A stretch of DNA of 58,207 bases from Streptomyces dysideae (GCF_001514305.1 NZ_KQ949126.1:1-58207); one strand, 5' to 3'. Counted from the stretch's first letter, positions 41,683 through 50,015 are shown. Translations and numbers: made by a program. Notes: generated from the letters alone by a model not told the origin.

Positions 41683-42084
41683 ACACGGACGCCCGGACCG
41701 GGCCGGGGTCGCCGCTGCCACCACTGAGCGGACTGGCGCCCTGCGCATCCCAGAAGGGGCTCGCCCGGAAGGGTTGCCCAGCAGGCGCTCGGCCGCCTCG
41801 GGGGCCGCTGCGGCGGCGAGCAGGTCGGGCCAGGACAGCCCCGGCCCGGTGTGGTGTCCGTCGATCGAGGCGAGGTGGGTCTCCCGGGGGCGGTCGGGGT
41901 GGGTCAGCAGGTAGTCCGTCGCCGCGTCGTCCGGGAAGTTCCGGTGGACCACCCACAGGATCTGCCCGTCCCACAGCGGTATCCGGTACACCGGCCAGAA
42001 CCCGGGCAGGTCGAGCTGGTGCTCGGCCGGGGCGAGGCCGTGTCCGGGCATCGCATACGCGGCCAGTGACGTGGGAACATCCAC
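41657..42084 (-). pseudogene. Hypothetical protein gene with probable frameshift
   Basis: From ATG 42084 about 100 codons read like a real protein: MDVPTSLAAYAMPGHGLAPA, FWPVYRIPLWDGQILWVVHR, DAATDYLLTHPDRPRETHLA, GPGLSWPDLLAAAAAPEAAE. Near 41780 (LLGNP) the frame turns to poor composition and continues antisense through the NUDIX gene. A neighbouring frame gives the more natural ending QPFRASPFWDAQGASPLSGG and stops at 41657. A single-base shift near 41780 would join them. The family is not recognised; a sequencing error is an alternative. Confidence 0.5.
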
Positions 42085-42148
42085 GCCCCGAAGGTAGCGG
42101 GCGGCACTGGCAGCGCCCCCGGATCGCCTGCCGGATAGGGTCGTACGC

Positions 42149-42541
42149 GTGATCGGATTCGTACGGAACGTCCGGCTGTGGTTCGTGCCCGAGCAGGTCC
42201 GGAAAGACGGCAGTACCCCCGACTACCGGTTCTCACTGGCCAACGAGCGCACCTTTCTCGCCTGGCTGCGCACCGCCCTCGCCCTGATCGGCGGCGGCTT
42301 CGCCGTGGACCAGTTCCTGCCGGACCTGCGCTGGGGCTGGCGCGTCGGGCTGGCGCTCGCGCTGCTCGCGGCCGGTGTGCTGTGCTCCCTGCGGGCCGTC
42401 AATCACTGGGTGCGCTGCGAGCGGGCGATGCGCCGCGGCGAGGATCTGCCGGTGTCCCGGTTCCCGGCGCTGCTGAGCGTCGTGGTCGCGGTCGTGGCCC
42501 TCGCCATGGTGGTCGTCGTGCTCGTCGGGTGGGAGGGGTGA
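42149..42541 (+). CDS. DUF202 membrane protein (YidH-like), first of a pair
   Basis: A 130-residue membrane protein of the DUF202 family. The signature RFSLANERTFLAWLRTALAL is at residues 27-46, followed by three hydrophobic helices (IGGGFAVDQF, VGLALALLAAGVLCSL, LLSVVVAVVALAMVVVVLVG). Function unknown. The start is GTG 42149. It overlaps the next DUF202 gene by four bases (GTGA), so the pair is translationally coupled and the products may form a heteromer. Confidence 0.87.
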   Translation: MIGFVRNVRLWFVPEQVRKDGSTPDYRFSLANERTFLAWLRTALALIGGGFAVDQFLPDLRWGWRVGLALALLAAGVLCSLRAVNHWVRCERAMRRGEDLPVSRFPALLSVVVAVVALAMVVVVLVGWEG

Positions 42542-42867
42542 GCGCCGAGACCGCCCCGGTACCGGCCCGGGATCCGGGGCTGCAGCCCGAGCGGACGCGG
42601 CTCGCCTGGCGGCGTACGACACTGTCGAGCACCGTGGCCGCCGTACTCGCCGTGAAGACCACGCTGAACGGCGGCGCCGAACCGGCCGGCATCATCGCCT
42701 GCGCCCTGTGCATCGCCGTGTGGCTGGGCTTCCTCCGCATCGCCCACCACCGCATCCGTACCCTCGCCGCGTCCCCCGAGCCCCCGGCACTCGCGCCCCG
42801 GCACGCCACGGCGACGGTCCTGAGCATCGTGGCCCTGGCGGTGTGCGCGGCGGCGCTCGTGTTCTAG
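42538..42867 (+). CDS. DUF202 membrane protein, second of a pair
   Basis: A 109-residue companion of the previous protein. A shortened DUF202 signature is seen in LQPERTRLAWRRTTLSSTVA, followed by three helices (AAVLAVKTTL, GIIACALCIAVWLGFLRIA, TATVLSIVALAVCAAALVF). The start GTG overlaps the upstream stop. It ends right before a run of GTGCG and GGTC simple repeats. Confidence 0.83.
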   Translation: MSAETAPVPARDPGLQPERTRLAWRRTTLSSTVAAVLAVKTTLNGGAEPAGIIACALCIAVWLGFLRIAHHRIRTLAASPEPPALAPRHATATVLSIVALAVCAAALVF

Positions 42868-42880
42868 TGCGGTGCGGTGC

Positions 42881-42910
42881 GGTCGGTCGGTCGGTCGGTC
42901 GGTCGGTCGG
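42881..42910. repeat. GGTC tetranucleotide microsatellite
   Basis: Thirty bases of uninterrupted GGTC (7.5 copies), preceded by three GTGCG units beginning at the stop codon of the second DUF202 gene. It lies between two convergent genes. Confidence 0.95.
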
Positions 42911-42964
42911 CCACGGCGACGTCCTGCGGTACACCGCCGGTTGCCTTCGGGGTCGGCCGGCACG

Positions 42965-43930
42965 TCAACGCCCCTGGCCGCCCCCGCCCCCGCCCTCCGT
43001 CTCCCAGTCCACCGTCACCACGATCTTCCCCCGCGTCCGCCCCTGCTCACTCAGCCGGTGCGCGTCCGCCGCCCGCTCCAGCGGGAACGTCTCCGACACG
43101 TGCACGGACACCGCGCCCTGCTCCGCGAGCTCGGACACCCGCAGCAGATCCTCCGCGTCGGGCCGCACGAAGTAGTACCGCCCGCCGTAGTCGAAGACGT
43201 CCGCGTCGGCGATCGACACCAGCCGGCCCTCCGGCGCCAGCAGGTTCGCCGAGACCCTGAGCGACTCGCCGCCGACGGTGTCGAACGCCGCGTCCACGCC
43301 TTCGGGCGCCAGCCCGCGCACCCGTTCGCCCAGACCCTCGCCGTATTCGACGGGCTCACCGCCCAGGCCGCGCACGAAGTCGTGGTTGGCCCGGCTCGCC
43401 GTACCGATGACCCGGGCGCCGAGGTGACGGGCGAGCTGGACGGCGATGGACCCGACCCCGCCTGCCGCCGCGTGGACGAGGACGGTCTCGCCGCGTCTGA
43501 TCTGGAGGACCTTGACGAGCACCTGGTAGGCGGTCAGTCCCACCAGCGGCAGCCCGGCCGCCTCCTCGAAGGACAGGTTGCGCGGCTTGCGGGCGAGGGT
43601 GCGCAGGGGAGCGGCGACGTACTCGGCGAAGGTGCCGCGAGAGAGGAGGTCCTCGCGGACGTACCCGATGACCTCGTCACCGACGCCGAACTCCGTGACG
43701 GACACCCCCGGCCGGATCACGACCCCGGAGACGTCCCAGCCCGGGACCACCGGGAACACCGGCTCGAGGATCCCGTCCAGATACCCCTCGCGGCACTTCC
43801 AGTCGACGGGGTTCACGGCCGCCGCCCGCACCTTCACCAGCACCGAGTCGGGGCCGACCTTCGGGTCGCGCACCTCCCCGTATGCGAGCACCTCGGGACC
43901 GCCGTAGCTTGAGTAGCTGATGCCCTTCAT
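42965..43930 (-). CDS. NADP-dependent quinone-oxidoreductase-type MDR protein
   Basis: A 321-residue zinc-independent medium-chain dehydrogenase/reductase. The catalytic domain begins MKGISYSSYGGPEVLAYGEV with AAAVNPVDWKCREGY, and the nucleotide-binding motif is VLVHAAAGGVGSIAVQLAR near residue 147. Then come AFDTVGGESL and the C-terminal ERAADAHRLSEQGRTRGKIV. It probably reduces quinones or enones with NADPH. The tail is a poly-Gly run (EGGGGGGQGR). ATG 43930. It is divergent from the His-rich protein gene (113-nt spacer). Confidence 0.87.
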   Translation of the reverse strand: MKGISYSSYGGPEVLAYGEVRDPKVGPDSVLVKVRAAAVNPVDWKCREGYLDGILEPVFPVVPGWDVSGVVIRPGVSVTEFGVGDEVIGYVREDLLSRGTFAEYVAAPLRTLARKPRNLSFEEAAGLPLVGLTAYQVLVKVLQIRRGETVLVHAAAGGVGSIAVQLARHLGARVIGTASRANHDFVRGLGGEPVEYGEGLGERVRGLAPEGVDAAFDTVGGESLRVSANLLAPEGRLVSIADADVFDYGGRYYFVRPDAEDLLRVSELAEQGAVSVHVSETFPLERAADAHRLSEQGRTRGKIVVTVDWETEGGGGGGQGR

Positions 43931-44043
43931 GGCTCCGACCCTCCGGGGTACCCGGACGCCACGCAAGCCGAATGACCGGATATGCGCCGTTCGCGTGGCA
44001 CCCTGTCCGACGTCATTCACCCGCACCTCCGAAGGTGAGCACC

Positions 44044-44340
44044 ATGACCACCCTCCACGTGGAACACCCCGCCCACAGGCACGCGCACGGCCCGGACTGC
44101 GGGCACATCGAGGTGCCGCACGAGGACCACGTCGACTACGCGCACGACGGGCATCTGCACCGCGAGCACGGCGGCCACTGGGACGAGTGCGAGCAGGACG
44201 ACCACGTCGCCCACGAGGGCCACGAGCACCGGCACGGCGCCGACTGCGGGCACCAGAGCGTGCTGCACGGCGACCACGTCGACTACCTGCACGACGGTCA
44301 CCGCCACGCCGCGCACGAAGGCCACTGGGACGACCACTGA
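44044..44340 (+). CDS. Histidine-rich metal-binding-type protein with two internal repeats
   Basis: A 98-residue protein with about 28 histidines and many Asp/Glu. It is built from two repeats of about 38 residues, each reading RHxHGxDCGHxxVxHxDHVD followed by YxHDGHxHxxHxGHWD. Each repeat keeps one cysteine in DCGH; a third cysteine (DECEQ) lies in the first. Such proteins bind Zn, Ni or Co and may act as a metal store or buffer. There is no signal peptide. GAAGGTGAGCACC precedes ATG 44044. A strong terminator follows. No Zur or Nur box was recognised, but an imperfect site could be missed. Confidence 0.8.
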   Translation: MTTLHVEHPAHRHAHGPDCGHIEVPHEDHVDYAHDGHLHREHGGHWDECEQDDHVAHEGHEHRHGADCGHQSVLHGDHVDYLHDGHRHAAHEGHWDDH

Positions 44341-44388
44341 CGCCGGTCCGCCCGTACGGCACCGGCCATCCCTGGCCGAGAGTCACCC

Positions 44389-44426
44389 CCGACAGCTCCC
44401 CGCCGCCCGGCGCGGGGAGCTGTCGG
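44389..44426 (+). terminator. Terminator of the His-rich protein gene
   Basis: A perfect 15-bp stem CCGACAGCTCCCCGC / GCGGGGAGCTGTCGG with an 8-nt loop. Confidence 0.88.
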
Positions 44427-44469
44427 CCTATCGTGGCTCAGATCACGTTCACCCCGCACACTGGACGGC

Positions 44470-44487
44470 ATACCGACTGGTCGGCAT
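44470..44487. promoter_or_regulatory. Candidate TetR operator upstream of the kinase-ACAD operon
   Basis: ATACCGAC-TG-GTCGGCAT, 7 of 8 arm positions paired. It lies 36 nt before the start of the aminoglycoside-kinase-like gene. The segment CATACCGACYGGT also occurs (reverse strand) upstream of the SDR gene at 50051-50068. The TetR protein encoded at 46957-47550 is the likely binder. Confidence 0.6.
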
Positions 44488-44523
44488 CATAAGTCGAGTC
44501 CCGTTCACCTGCCCGTAGGAGCG

Positions 44524-45561
44524 ATGATGAGCCCCGACCATCCGCCCGGCCTCGATCTCGACCGGCTGCGCGGACTGCTCGACCGCGAGCGGCCCGGCCT
44601 CGTCCACGGCCCCCTCACCGGCCGGCTGATCGAGGGTGGACGGTCGAACCTCACCTACGCGGTCTCCGACGGCGCCTCGAAGTGGGTCGTACGGCGTCCC
44701 CCGCTCGGCCATGTCCTGGCCACCGCGCACGACATGAAGCGCGAGCACCGGGTGATCAGCGCGCTGCACCCGACGGACGTGCCGGTGCCGCGGCCGGTGC
44801 TGCTGTGCGAGAACGAGGAGGTGCTCGGGTCGCCGTTCTACGTCATGGAGTTCGTCGAGGGCATCCCGTACCGCACGGCCGACCAGCTCGCCCCGCTCGG
44901 CGCCGAGCGCACCCGGGGCGCGGTCCTGTCGCTGGTGGACACCCTCGTCGACCTGCACGCGGTGGACCCCGCCGAGGTGGGCCTCGCGGACTTCGGCCGC
45001 CCCGAGGGCTTCCTGGACCGCCAACTGCGCCGCTGGGGCAAGCAGTTGGACGCCTCCCGCAACCGCGAGCTGGACGGCGTCGACGAGCTGCACGCGGCGC
45101 TGGGTCGACAGCTGCCCCAGTCTCCCGCGCCCGCCGTCGTGCACGGTGACTACCGCCTCGACAACGTCCTGATCGGGGACGATGACCGGATCAAGGCGAT
45201 CCTCGACTGGGAGATGTCGACGCTCGGCGATCCGCTCACCGACCTGGGTCTGCTGGTGATGTACAGCATGCCGCTGGACATGCCCGACTCCCCCGTCTCC
45301 ACGACCGCCGAGGCCCCGGGACACCCTGATCCGGCCGACCTGGTCGAGCGGTACGCCGCACGCTCGGGGCGGGACGTCTCCGCGGTCTCCTGGTACACGG
45401 CGTTCGCCTGGTTCAAGCTCGCCGTGATCCTGGAGGGCATCCACTACCGCTACACGCTGGGCCAGACGGTCGGCCGCGGCTTCGACCGCATCGGCGACCT
45501 GGTCCCCGTCTTCATCGAGCACGGCCTGACCACTCTCAAAGCAGGACTCCAGGAAGGCTGA
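44524..45561 (+). CDS. APH-fold phosphotransferase (ACAD10/11- or LvaA-like kinase)
   Basis: A 345-residue aminoglycoside-phosphotransferase-fold kinase. Visible motifs are LIEGGRSNLTYAVSD (glycine-rich), VVRRPPLGHVLATAHDMKRE (acyl-CoA-associated subgroup), the catalytic loop VVHGDYRLDNVLIGDD near residue 210 and the metal motif KAILDWEMSTLGDPLTDLG near 228. LGHVLATAHDM and ILDWEMSTLGDP are typical of the kinase half of ACAD10/11 and of LvaA, which phosphorylates 4-hydroxyacyl-CoA. It lies 5 nt upstream of an acyl-CoA dehydrogenase gene, the split form of the ACAD10/11 fusion. Two adjacent ATGs (44524, 44527) follow TAGGAGC. Confidence 0.85.
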   Translation: MMSPDHPPGLDLDRLRGLLDRERPGLVHGPLTGRLIEGGRSNLTYAVSDGASKWVVRRPPLGHVLATAHDMKREHRVISALHPTDVPVPRPVLLCENEEVLGSPFYVMEFVEGIPYRTADQLAPLGAERTRGAVLSLVDTLVDLHAVDPAEVGLADFGRPEGFLDRQLRRWGKQLDASRNRELDGVDELHAALGRQLPQSPAPAVVHGDYRLDNVLIGDDDRIKAILDWEMSTLGDPLTDLGLLVMYSMPLDMPDSPVSTTAEAPGHPDPADLVERYAARSGRDVSAVSWYTAFAWFKLAVILEGIHYRYTLGQTVGRGFDRIGDLVPVFIEHGLTTLKAGLQEG

Positions 45562-45566
45562 CCGGC

Positions 45567-46817
45567 ATGGACTTCGCGTTCGACGCACACACCGAGGAAC
45601 TGCGCGCCAAGCTGCTCGCCTTCATGGACGAGTACGTCTGTCCGGCCGAAGCCGTGGCGGAGGAGCAACGCGCCCAGCTGGCCTCCCCGTGGGACACACC
45701 GGCCGTCGTCGAGGAGCTCAAGGCGGAGGCGCGCAGGCAGGGCCTGTGGAACCTCTTCCTCCCGGACTCCGAGTACGGCGCCGGACTCACCAACCTCCAG
45801 TACGCGCCGCTCGCCGAGATCACCGGCCGCTCCCCGCAGCTGGCGCCCACGGCGCTGAACTGCGCGGCACCGGACACCGGCAACATGGAGGTGCTGTCCC
45901 AGTTCGGCGACGAGCAGCAGAAGAAGCAGTGGCTGGAGCCCTTGCTCGCGGGCGAGATCCGCTCGGCGTTCGCCATGACGGAGCCCGAGGTGGCCTCGTC
46001 CGACGCCACCAACATCACCACCCTCATCGAGCGGGACGAGGGGGGCACCTCCCGCTCGAGCGGAGCCGAGAGTGGGGGAGAGTACGTCATCACCGGCCGC
46101 AAGTGGTACATCTCCGGGGCGATGAACCCGGACTGCGGGATCTTCATCGTGATGGGCAAGACGGACCCGGACGGCCCGGACATCCGCCGTCAGCAGTCGA
46201 TGATCCTGGTCCCCCGCGACACCCCGGGCGTGACGGTCAAGCGCGCGATGCAGGTCTTCGGCTACGAGGACCACTACCACGGCGGCCACGCCGAGGTGAT
46301 CTTCGACCACGCGCGCGTACCGGCGTCGAACCTGATCGGCGAGGAGGGCGACGGCTTCGCCATCGCCCAGGCCCGCCTCGGTCCGGGCCGGATCCACCAC
46401 TGCATGCGGCTGATCGGCATGGCCGAGCGGGCGATCGAGCTGATGTGCCGGCGGGCGGTCTCCCGCGACGCCTTCGGCAAGGCGCTGGCCCAGCAGGGCG
46501 TGGTCCACAACTGGATCGCCGACGCGCGCGTGGCCGTCGAGCAGCTGCGGCTGCTGGTCCTGAAGACGGCCTGGATGATGGACACCGTCGGCAACAGGGG
46601 CGCTCACACGGAGATCCAGGCCATCAAGATCGCCACGCCCCGCACCGTCGTCGGCATCATCGACCGCGCGATCCAGCTGCACGGCGCGGGCGGTGTCAGC
46701 CAGGACTTCCCGCTGGCCGAGCTGTACGCCGGAGCGCGGACGCTGATGATCGCCGACGGGCCGGACGAGGTGCACCAGCGGTCGCTGGCGCGGCGGGAGT
46801 TGAAGAAGTACCTGTAG
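45567..46817 (+). CDS. Acyl-CoA dehydrogenase (ACAD10/11- or LvaC-like) with a 13-codon repeat insert
   Basis: A 416-residue FAD-dependent acyl-CoA dehydrogenase. Segments include RSAFAMTEPEVASSDATNIT near residue 131, KWYISGAMNPDCGIFIVMG near 180, GPGRIHHCMRLIGMAERAIE near 272 and LHGAGGVSQDFPLAELY near 370. YISGA and HHCMR-type segments place it in the ACAD10/11 group. Residues GGTSRSSGAESGG (codons 46041-46079) are encoded by the same dispersed repeat found in the YchJ-like gene, in opposite orientation; family members lack it and it falls in a surface loop. RBS CAGGAAGG precedes ATG 45567. It forms an operon with the kinase gene. Confidence 0.88.
   Translation: MDFAFDAHTEELRAKLLAFMDEYVCPAEAVAEEQRAQLASPWDTPAVVEELKAEARRQGLWNLFLPDSEYGAGLTNLQYAPLAEITGRSPQLAPTALNCAAPDTGNMEVLSQFGDEQQKKQWLEPLLAGEIRSAFAMTEPEVASSDATNITTLIERDEGGTSRSSGAESGGEYVITGRKWYISGAMNPDCGIFIVMGKTDPDGPDIRRQQSMILVPRDTPGVTVKRAMQVFGYEDHYHGGHAEVIFDHARVPASNLIGEEGDGFAIAQARLGPGRIHHCMRLIGMAERAIELMCRRAVSRDAFGKALAQQGVVHNWIADARVAVEQLRLLVLKTAWMMDTVGNRGAHTEIQAIKIATPRTVVGIIDRAIQLHGAGGVSQDFPLAELYAGARTLMIADGPDEVHQRSLARRELKKYL
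46041..46080 (-). repeat. 40-bp dispersed repeat, copy B (inside the acyl-CoA dehydrogenase gene)
   Basis: On the minus strand it begins CTCCCCCACTCTCG, has GCTCGAGCGGG and ends GTGCCCCC. It aligns along its length with 32410-32448. Here also the host frame is kept. Confidence 0.8.
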
Positions 46818-46825
46818 GCAGCGTG

Positions 46826-46866
46826 CGGGGCCGGTGCGGGCGTCCCCCACGCCCGCACCGGCCCCG
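46826..46866. terminator. Bidirectional terminator between the ACAD and TetR genes
   Basis: A perfect 18-bp stem (CGGGGCCGGTGCGGGCGT and complement) with a CCCCC loop, between convergent operons. Confidence 0.92.
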
Positions 46867-46956
46867 TTCCCCGAGGTGCCGCTGCCGAGCTTTCGTTGGT
46901 CACCGCGAGGCGGCACTGGGCCCGCGCGGGCTTCTCCGCCGCCCGGGACCGACCGA

Positions 46957-47550
46957 CTACGGGCGCAGCGCCCGCAGCAGCAGGTCCGCCAGATGGTCGG
47001 CGACCTCCTGAGGGCTGAGCGGGCCGTCGGGGCGGTACCAGGTGGACAGGTGGTGCACGGAGCCGAAGTGGTAGTCGACCACCAGGTCGGCCGGGGTCGC
47101 CTTGGAGAAGACGCCGGCCTCCTGGCCCTCCTCGATCAGCGCGCGGAAGCGCTCGTGGTAGCGGCGGCGCTCGGCGCGCACCTGTTTGTTCTTCTCCGGG
47201 CTCAGGTGGTGCATGGAGCGGAAGAAGATCATCGCGTCGTCGAGGTTCTCGATCGTGGTGACGACGACGTCGGCGGCGGCGCCTCTGAGCCGCTTCTCGA
47301 TCGGCTCGTCGGCGTTCGCGAAGGCGTCCAGGCGCTCCTGCTGGACGCGCAGCACGCGCGCGTACACCTCGTGCAGGAGGTCGTCCTTGGAGCCGAAGTA
47401 GTGGTACAGCGCCCCCTTGGTGACGCCCGCCGCCTCGACGATCTCCTGCACGGAGGTGCGGTCGTAGCCCTGCTCGGCGAAGAGCCGGGTGGCGGCGGCC
47501 AGCAGCCGCTGCGGGACGGGCGCACCGTCTCCGTCGGTCGTCCTGGGCAC
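46957..47550 (-). CDS. TetR-family regulator of the acyl-CoA operons
   Basis: A 197-residue TetR-family protein. The helix-turn-helix is TSVQEIVEAAGVTKGALYHY FGSKDDLL, residues about 33-60 (space added). The C-terminal ligand domain is helical, with MIFFRSMHHLSPEKNKQVRA. It is the last gene of the SDR-ligase-TetR operon, 24 nt after the ligase gene. Similar palindromes upstream of the SDR gene and the kinase gene suggest that it controls both operons; the ligand would be an acyl-CoA. GTG 47550 follows AAAGGCAGGTGG. Confidence 0.85.
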   Translation of the reverse strand: MPRTTDGDGAPVPQRLLAAATRLFAEQGYDRTSVQEIVEAAGVTKGALYHYFGSKDDLLHEVYARVLRVQQERLDAFANADEPIEKRLRGAAADVVVTTIENLDDAMIFFRSMHHLSPEKNKQVRAERRRYHERFRALIEEGQEAGVFSKATPADLVVDYHFGSVHHLSTWYRPDGPLSPQEVADHLADLLLRALRP

Positions 47551-47574
47551 TGTGCCGCCACCTGCCTTTCAGCT

Positions 47575-49245
47575 TCACTTCTGCTTGTCGTGCGCGTGCG
47601 TACGAAGTTCCCGACGGAGGATCTTCCCACTCGCCGTCTTCGGCAAGTCGGGCAGGATCTCCACCTGCCGCGGATATTTGTAGGCGGCCAGTCTCTCCCT
47701 GCAGTACGCGGCGAGCGCATCGGGGTCCTCTTCGGCACCCGGACGGAGGCTGATGTACGCCTTGACGGTCTCCCCGCGGTACCCGTCGGGCACCCCGACG
47801 ACGGCCGCCTCGCGCACCGCCGGGTGCGTGTAGAGCACGTCCTCGACCTCGCGCGGCCAGACCTTGAAACCGGACGCGTTGATCATGTCCTTCTTGCGGT
47901 CGACGACGTACAGCCAGCCCTCGGTGTCCATGAACCCGATGTCGCCGGTGCGCAGCTCGCCGTCCGGGAAGGTCTCGGCGGTGGCGTCGGGACGGCGCCA
48001 GTAGCCGGGGACGACCTGCGGTCCGCGGACGACGATCTCGCCCTGCTCGCCGAAGGGCACCTCCGCACCCAGGTCGTCGACGATCCGTACGACCGTGTCG
48101 GGGCCGGGCAGCCCCACGGCCAGCGTCCCGGAGGCCGGGTCCACGGGCGCCTCCAGGCCGGGCGGGACGGAGGCGCAGGGGGCGGTGCACTCGGTCAGTC
48201 CGTAGCCGTTGCGGATGTACGGCCCGAAGCCGGCCCGGAACTTCTCCACCAGGGCGGGCGGCACCGGGGCGCCGCCGGAGGAGATCATCCGGAAGGAGGC
48301 GAAGTGGTCGCGGGTGACGGCCGGGTGGGCGGCCAGCGCCATGAAGGCGGTCGACGGGCCGACGGTGTAGTGCGGGCCGTGCTCGGCGAACGCGTCGAGG
48401 ACGACACCCGCCTCGAACCGGTACGCCAGCACCAGTGTGCCCGCGCTGTCGAGACAGGCGCCGAGCTGGCACACCATCCCGGTGATGTGGAACAGCGGCG
48501 CCAGCGCGAAGTAGACGGGCGCCTCGGGCAGCCCCAGGCCGGTCCGCTGCCGCTCGGCGTTGTACATGATGTTGCCGTGCGTGTTGGTGGCACCCTTGGG
48601 GGCGCCACTGGTGCCCGAGGTGTAGCTGATCAGGGCGATGTCGGACGGGCCCGGATCCCGCCCCTCGGGCGCCTTGTGACCGGCGCGGGCCACGGCCGTG
48701 AGGTCATCGGCGTCGGCGGCCTGCGGCAGCCGCTCGAAGGTGAGCACGCGCGCGTCGTTACGAGTCTGGAAATCCAACTCACACCCGGTGAGCACGATCC
48801 GCACGCGCGAGTCGGCGGCCGTCTCGCGCAGATACGACTCCCAGGCCCGGTCGGCGCAGATCAGCGCGGCCACCTCGCCGTCCCGCAGGACGTGGGTGAC
48901 CTCGCCGGCCTTGTACATGGGGTTGACGGGCACGACCGTCGCCCCCGCCTTCCAGGCCCCCAGAAGGGCGAGCACGAAGTGCGGGGAGTTCTGCAGCAGG
49001 ATGGCCACCCGGTCGCCGCGCTCCAGGCCGCGGGCGGCCAGATGCCCGGCGACGGAGTCGCTGAGCTCGTCCACCTCGCGGTAGGTGAGCCGCCCGTCGA
49101 AGTAGGCGAGGAAGGTGCGGTCCGGAGTCTCGGCGACGGCCCGGCGCAGGGCGTGCACCAGGGAGTCTACGGGGTCGATCGGAGCCCGCTGCGCGTCACT
49201 GAGGAGCGCCACCCAGGGCTTGGCCGCGTACCGGGAGTCGGTCAC
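47575..49245 (-). CDS. AMP-forming acyl-CoA ligase
   Basis: A 556-residue ANL-superfamily acyl-CoA synthetase. Motifs: the phosphate-binding loop ISYTSGTSGAPKGATNTHGN near residue 185, the FALAPLFHITGMVCQLGA segment, NGYGLTECTAP near 320, the adenylate aspartate in LRTGDIGFMD near 420, VVDRKKDMINASGFKVWPRE near 435 and the late lysine in LPKTASGKILRRELR near 540. It activates a carboxylic acid as acyl-AMP, then acyl-CoA. GTG 49245 overlaps the SDR stop (GTGA) and follows GGGAGGCG, so translation is coupled. In the proposed pathway it does the first step, like LvaE. Confidence 0.9.
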   Translation of the reverse strand: MTDSRYAAKPWVALLSDAQRAPIDPVDSLVHALRRAVAETPDRTFLAYFDGRLTYREVDELSDSVAGHLAARGLERGDRVAILLQNSPHFVLALLGAWKAGATVVPVNPMYKAGEVTHVLRDGEVAALICADRAWESYLRETAADSRVRIVLTGCELDFQTRNDARVLTFERLPQAADADDLTAVARAGHKAPEGRDPGPSDIALISYTSGTSGAPKGATNTHGNIMYNAERQRTGLGLPEAPVYFALAPLFHITGMVCQLGACLDSAGTLVLAYRFEAGVVLDAFAEHGPHYTVGPSTAFMALAAHPAVTRDHFASFRMISSGGAPVPPALVEKFRAGFGPYIRNGYGLTECTAPCASVPPGLEAPVDPASGTLAVGLPGPDTVVRIVDDLGAEVPFGEQGEIVVRGPQVVPGYWRRPDATAETFPDGELRTGDIGFMDTEGWLYVVDRKKDMINASGFKVWPREVEDVLYTHPAVREAAVVGVPDGYRGETVKAYISLRPGAEEDPDALAAYCRERLAAYKYPRQVEILPDLPKTASGKILRRELRTHAHDKQK

Positions 49246-50015
49246 CGGCTCGCCTCCCACTTCTGCTGGATGTGGTTCATGTTGCTGAGCCAGCGGTCGG
49301 GTTCGGCGGCCCGCACCCGGTAGTACTCGGCGACCTCGGGGTGCGGCAGGATCAGGAACCGATCCTCCTCGATGCCCTTGAACAGAGCCTCCGCGACGTC
49401 GTCCGGCTCGATCGCGGTCGGCTGGAGCACCAGGTCGCCGGCACTGCCGGTGTTGGCCAGCATGTCGGTGCGGACACCCTGCGGACAGATGGCGTGCACC
49501 TTGACACCGCGGTGGCGGTACGTCAGCGACAACCACTCGGCGAAGGCGTACGCACCGTGCTTGGTGACGCTGTAGGGCGCCGCGCCGATCATGGTCAGCA
49601 GCCCGGCGGCGGACACGGTGGACACGAACCGGCCGCTGCCCCGCTCCAGCCAGCCGGGAAGCAGTTCATGGGCGGCACGCACGTGTGCCATGACATTGAC
49701 GTCCCAGGACAGCTCCCAGGCCTTGGGGTCAGCCAGCTCGACGGGGTCCGGGCCGCCGAAGGCGACGCCGGCGTTGGCGCAGAAGACGTCGACGGTGCCG
49801 CCGAGCGCCTCGCGGGCGTCGCCGACGATGGCGGAGGCGTCACCGGGAATCGCGATCCCACCGATCTCCCCGGCAACGGCCTCGGCCCTCTGGGCGTCCA
49901 GGTCGTTGACGACGACCCGGGCCCCTTCGGCGGCAAAGCGACGAGCCAGAGCGGCACCGATGCCACCCCCGGCCCCCGTGACGACCACACCGGCACCTTG
50001 AACGGCTTCCACCAT
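49242..50015 (-). CDS. Short-chain dehydrogenase/reductase
   Basis: A 257-residue SDR. The cofactor motif VVVTGAGGGIGAALARRFA is at residues 10-28, with NDLD suggesting an acidic residue that selects NAD(H). NAG occurs in FCANAGVAFGG, the catalytic serine in VSTVSAAG, and YSVTK (tyrosine and lysine) near residue 155. It starts the SDR-ligase-TetR operon; ATG 50015 has AAGGAGA 6 nt upstream. In a 4-hydroxy-acid pathway it could interconvert 4-keto and 4-hydroxy acyl-CoA (LvaD role) or act at the 3-position. Confidence 0.88.
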   Translation of the reverse strand: MVEAVQGAGVVVTGAGGGIGAALARRFAAEGARVVVNDLDAQRAEAVAGEIGGIAIPGDASAIVGDAREALGGTVDVFCANAGVAFGGPDPVELADPKAWELSWDVNVMAHVRAAHELLPGWLERGSGRFVSTVSAAGLLTMIGAAPYSVTKHGAYAFAEWLSLTYRHRGVKVHAICPQGVRTDMLANTGSAGDLVLQPTAIEPDDVAEALFKGIEEDRFLILPHPEVAEYYRVRAAEPDRWLSNMNHIQQKWEASR

